From Kitasatospora phosalacinea (GTDB lineage: Bacteria > Actinomycetota > Actinomycetes > Streptomycetales > Streptomycetaceae), in assembly GCF_000717185.1 (NCBI RefSeq), contig NZ_JNYE01000078.1, positions 5,861 through 69,860 on the forward strand: 64,000 nt of DNA, in the 5' to 3' direction. This document shows, piece after piece, positions 63,981 to 64,000 of the stretch (position 1 is the first letter of the stretch; each line of letters begins with the position of its first letter). A model generated the notes under the pieces. It was given only the letters and a program-made list of their open reading frames with translations, did not search any database and was not told the origin of the DNA. Both the position numbers and the translations under genes were made by a program.

Positions 63981-64000
63981 CCCCTCCCCCGCCTCCCCCC

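Overview
The window is about 64 kb of very GC-rich actinobacterial chromosome. Gene content and protein sequences point to a streptomycete-type organism (Streptomyces or Kitasatospora). The markers are an AfsQ1/SigQ pair, a streptomycete HutH with a Cys-Ser-Gly MIO triad, the acyl-CoA carboxylase epsilon subunit beside Maf and BirA, GTG starts with GGAGG-like ribosome sites, and long GC-rich hairpins without T-tracts as terminators. Nearly all of it reads as core chromosome. One accessory island lies at about 36.5-49.5 kb.

Layout. 0-4 kb: purE (partial) and purK, a GtrA membrane protein, and a two-component system. 4.3-15.3 kb: a POT peptide transporter, then the whole histidine-utilisation pathway on the minus strand (hutU, an M20 amidohydrolase, hutF and hutI at one end, hutH at the other). 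Between the hut blocks lie a frameshifted membrane-protein gene, a small zinc-ribbon-like protein and an RpiR regulator. 15.4-20.6 kb: another frameshifted small gene, fdhD, a GAF-GGDEF protein, an adenylate cyclase and birA. 20.8-28 kb: acyl-CoA carboxylase beta and epsilon subunits, DoxX, a tiny membrane protein, Maf, a lipoprotein, an unknown membrane-anchored protein and the biotinylated alpha subunit. 28-36.5 kb: a DeoR-type regulator that reads in frame into a condensation-domain protein, an LpdA-type quinone reductase, a lipoprotein, a GGCT-like protein, purine-nucleoside phosphorylase and a phospho-sugar mutase.

36.5-49.5 kb is a secreted polymorphic-toxin locus. It holds a 1467-residue DNRLRE/LamG/ricin-lectin protein, a 2432-residue RHS protein with a Hint pretoxin domain, and a C-terminal deaminase tip resembling the DddA double-strand DNA cytidine deaminase. 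A helical-repeat protein directly downstream is the likely immunity protein. 49.7-57.7 kb: an ArsR regulator with a quinone oxidoreductase, a PH-domain membrane protein, an ABC exporter, metG, a TetR regulator, and an ECF sigma factor with a membrane partner. Two copies of a 151-bp inverted-repeat element lie here. 57.8-64 kb: deoC, an aldehyde dehydrogenase, an aldehyde dehydrogenase-like pseudoenzyme, a uridine kinase, and divergent sigQ and afsQ1 with an AfsQ1 box between them.

How the genes fit together. The hut genes make a complete route from histidine to glutamate if the M20 enzyme takes the final deformylation step. PNP, the phospho-sugar mutase, DeoC and aldehyde dehydrogenase make a deoxyribonucleoside catabolic route. 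The PNP and deoC promoters, 24 kb apart, share the perfect palindrome CTACGCGCGTAG, which makes the DeoR-type protein the natural candidate regulator. BirA and the three carboxylase subunits form a functional group, and a second related palindrome precedes both carboxylase units.
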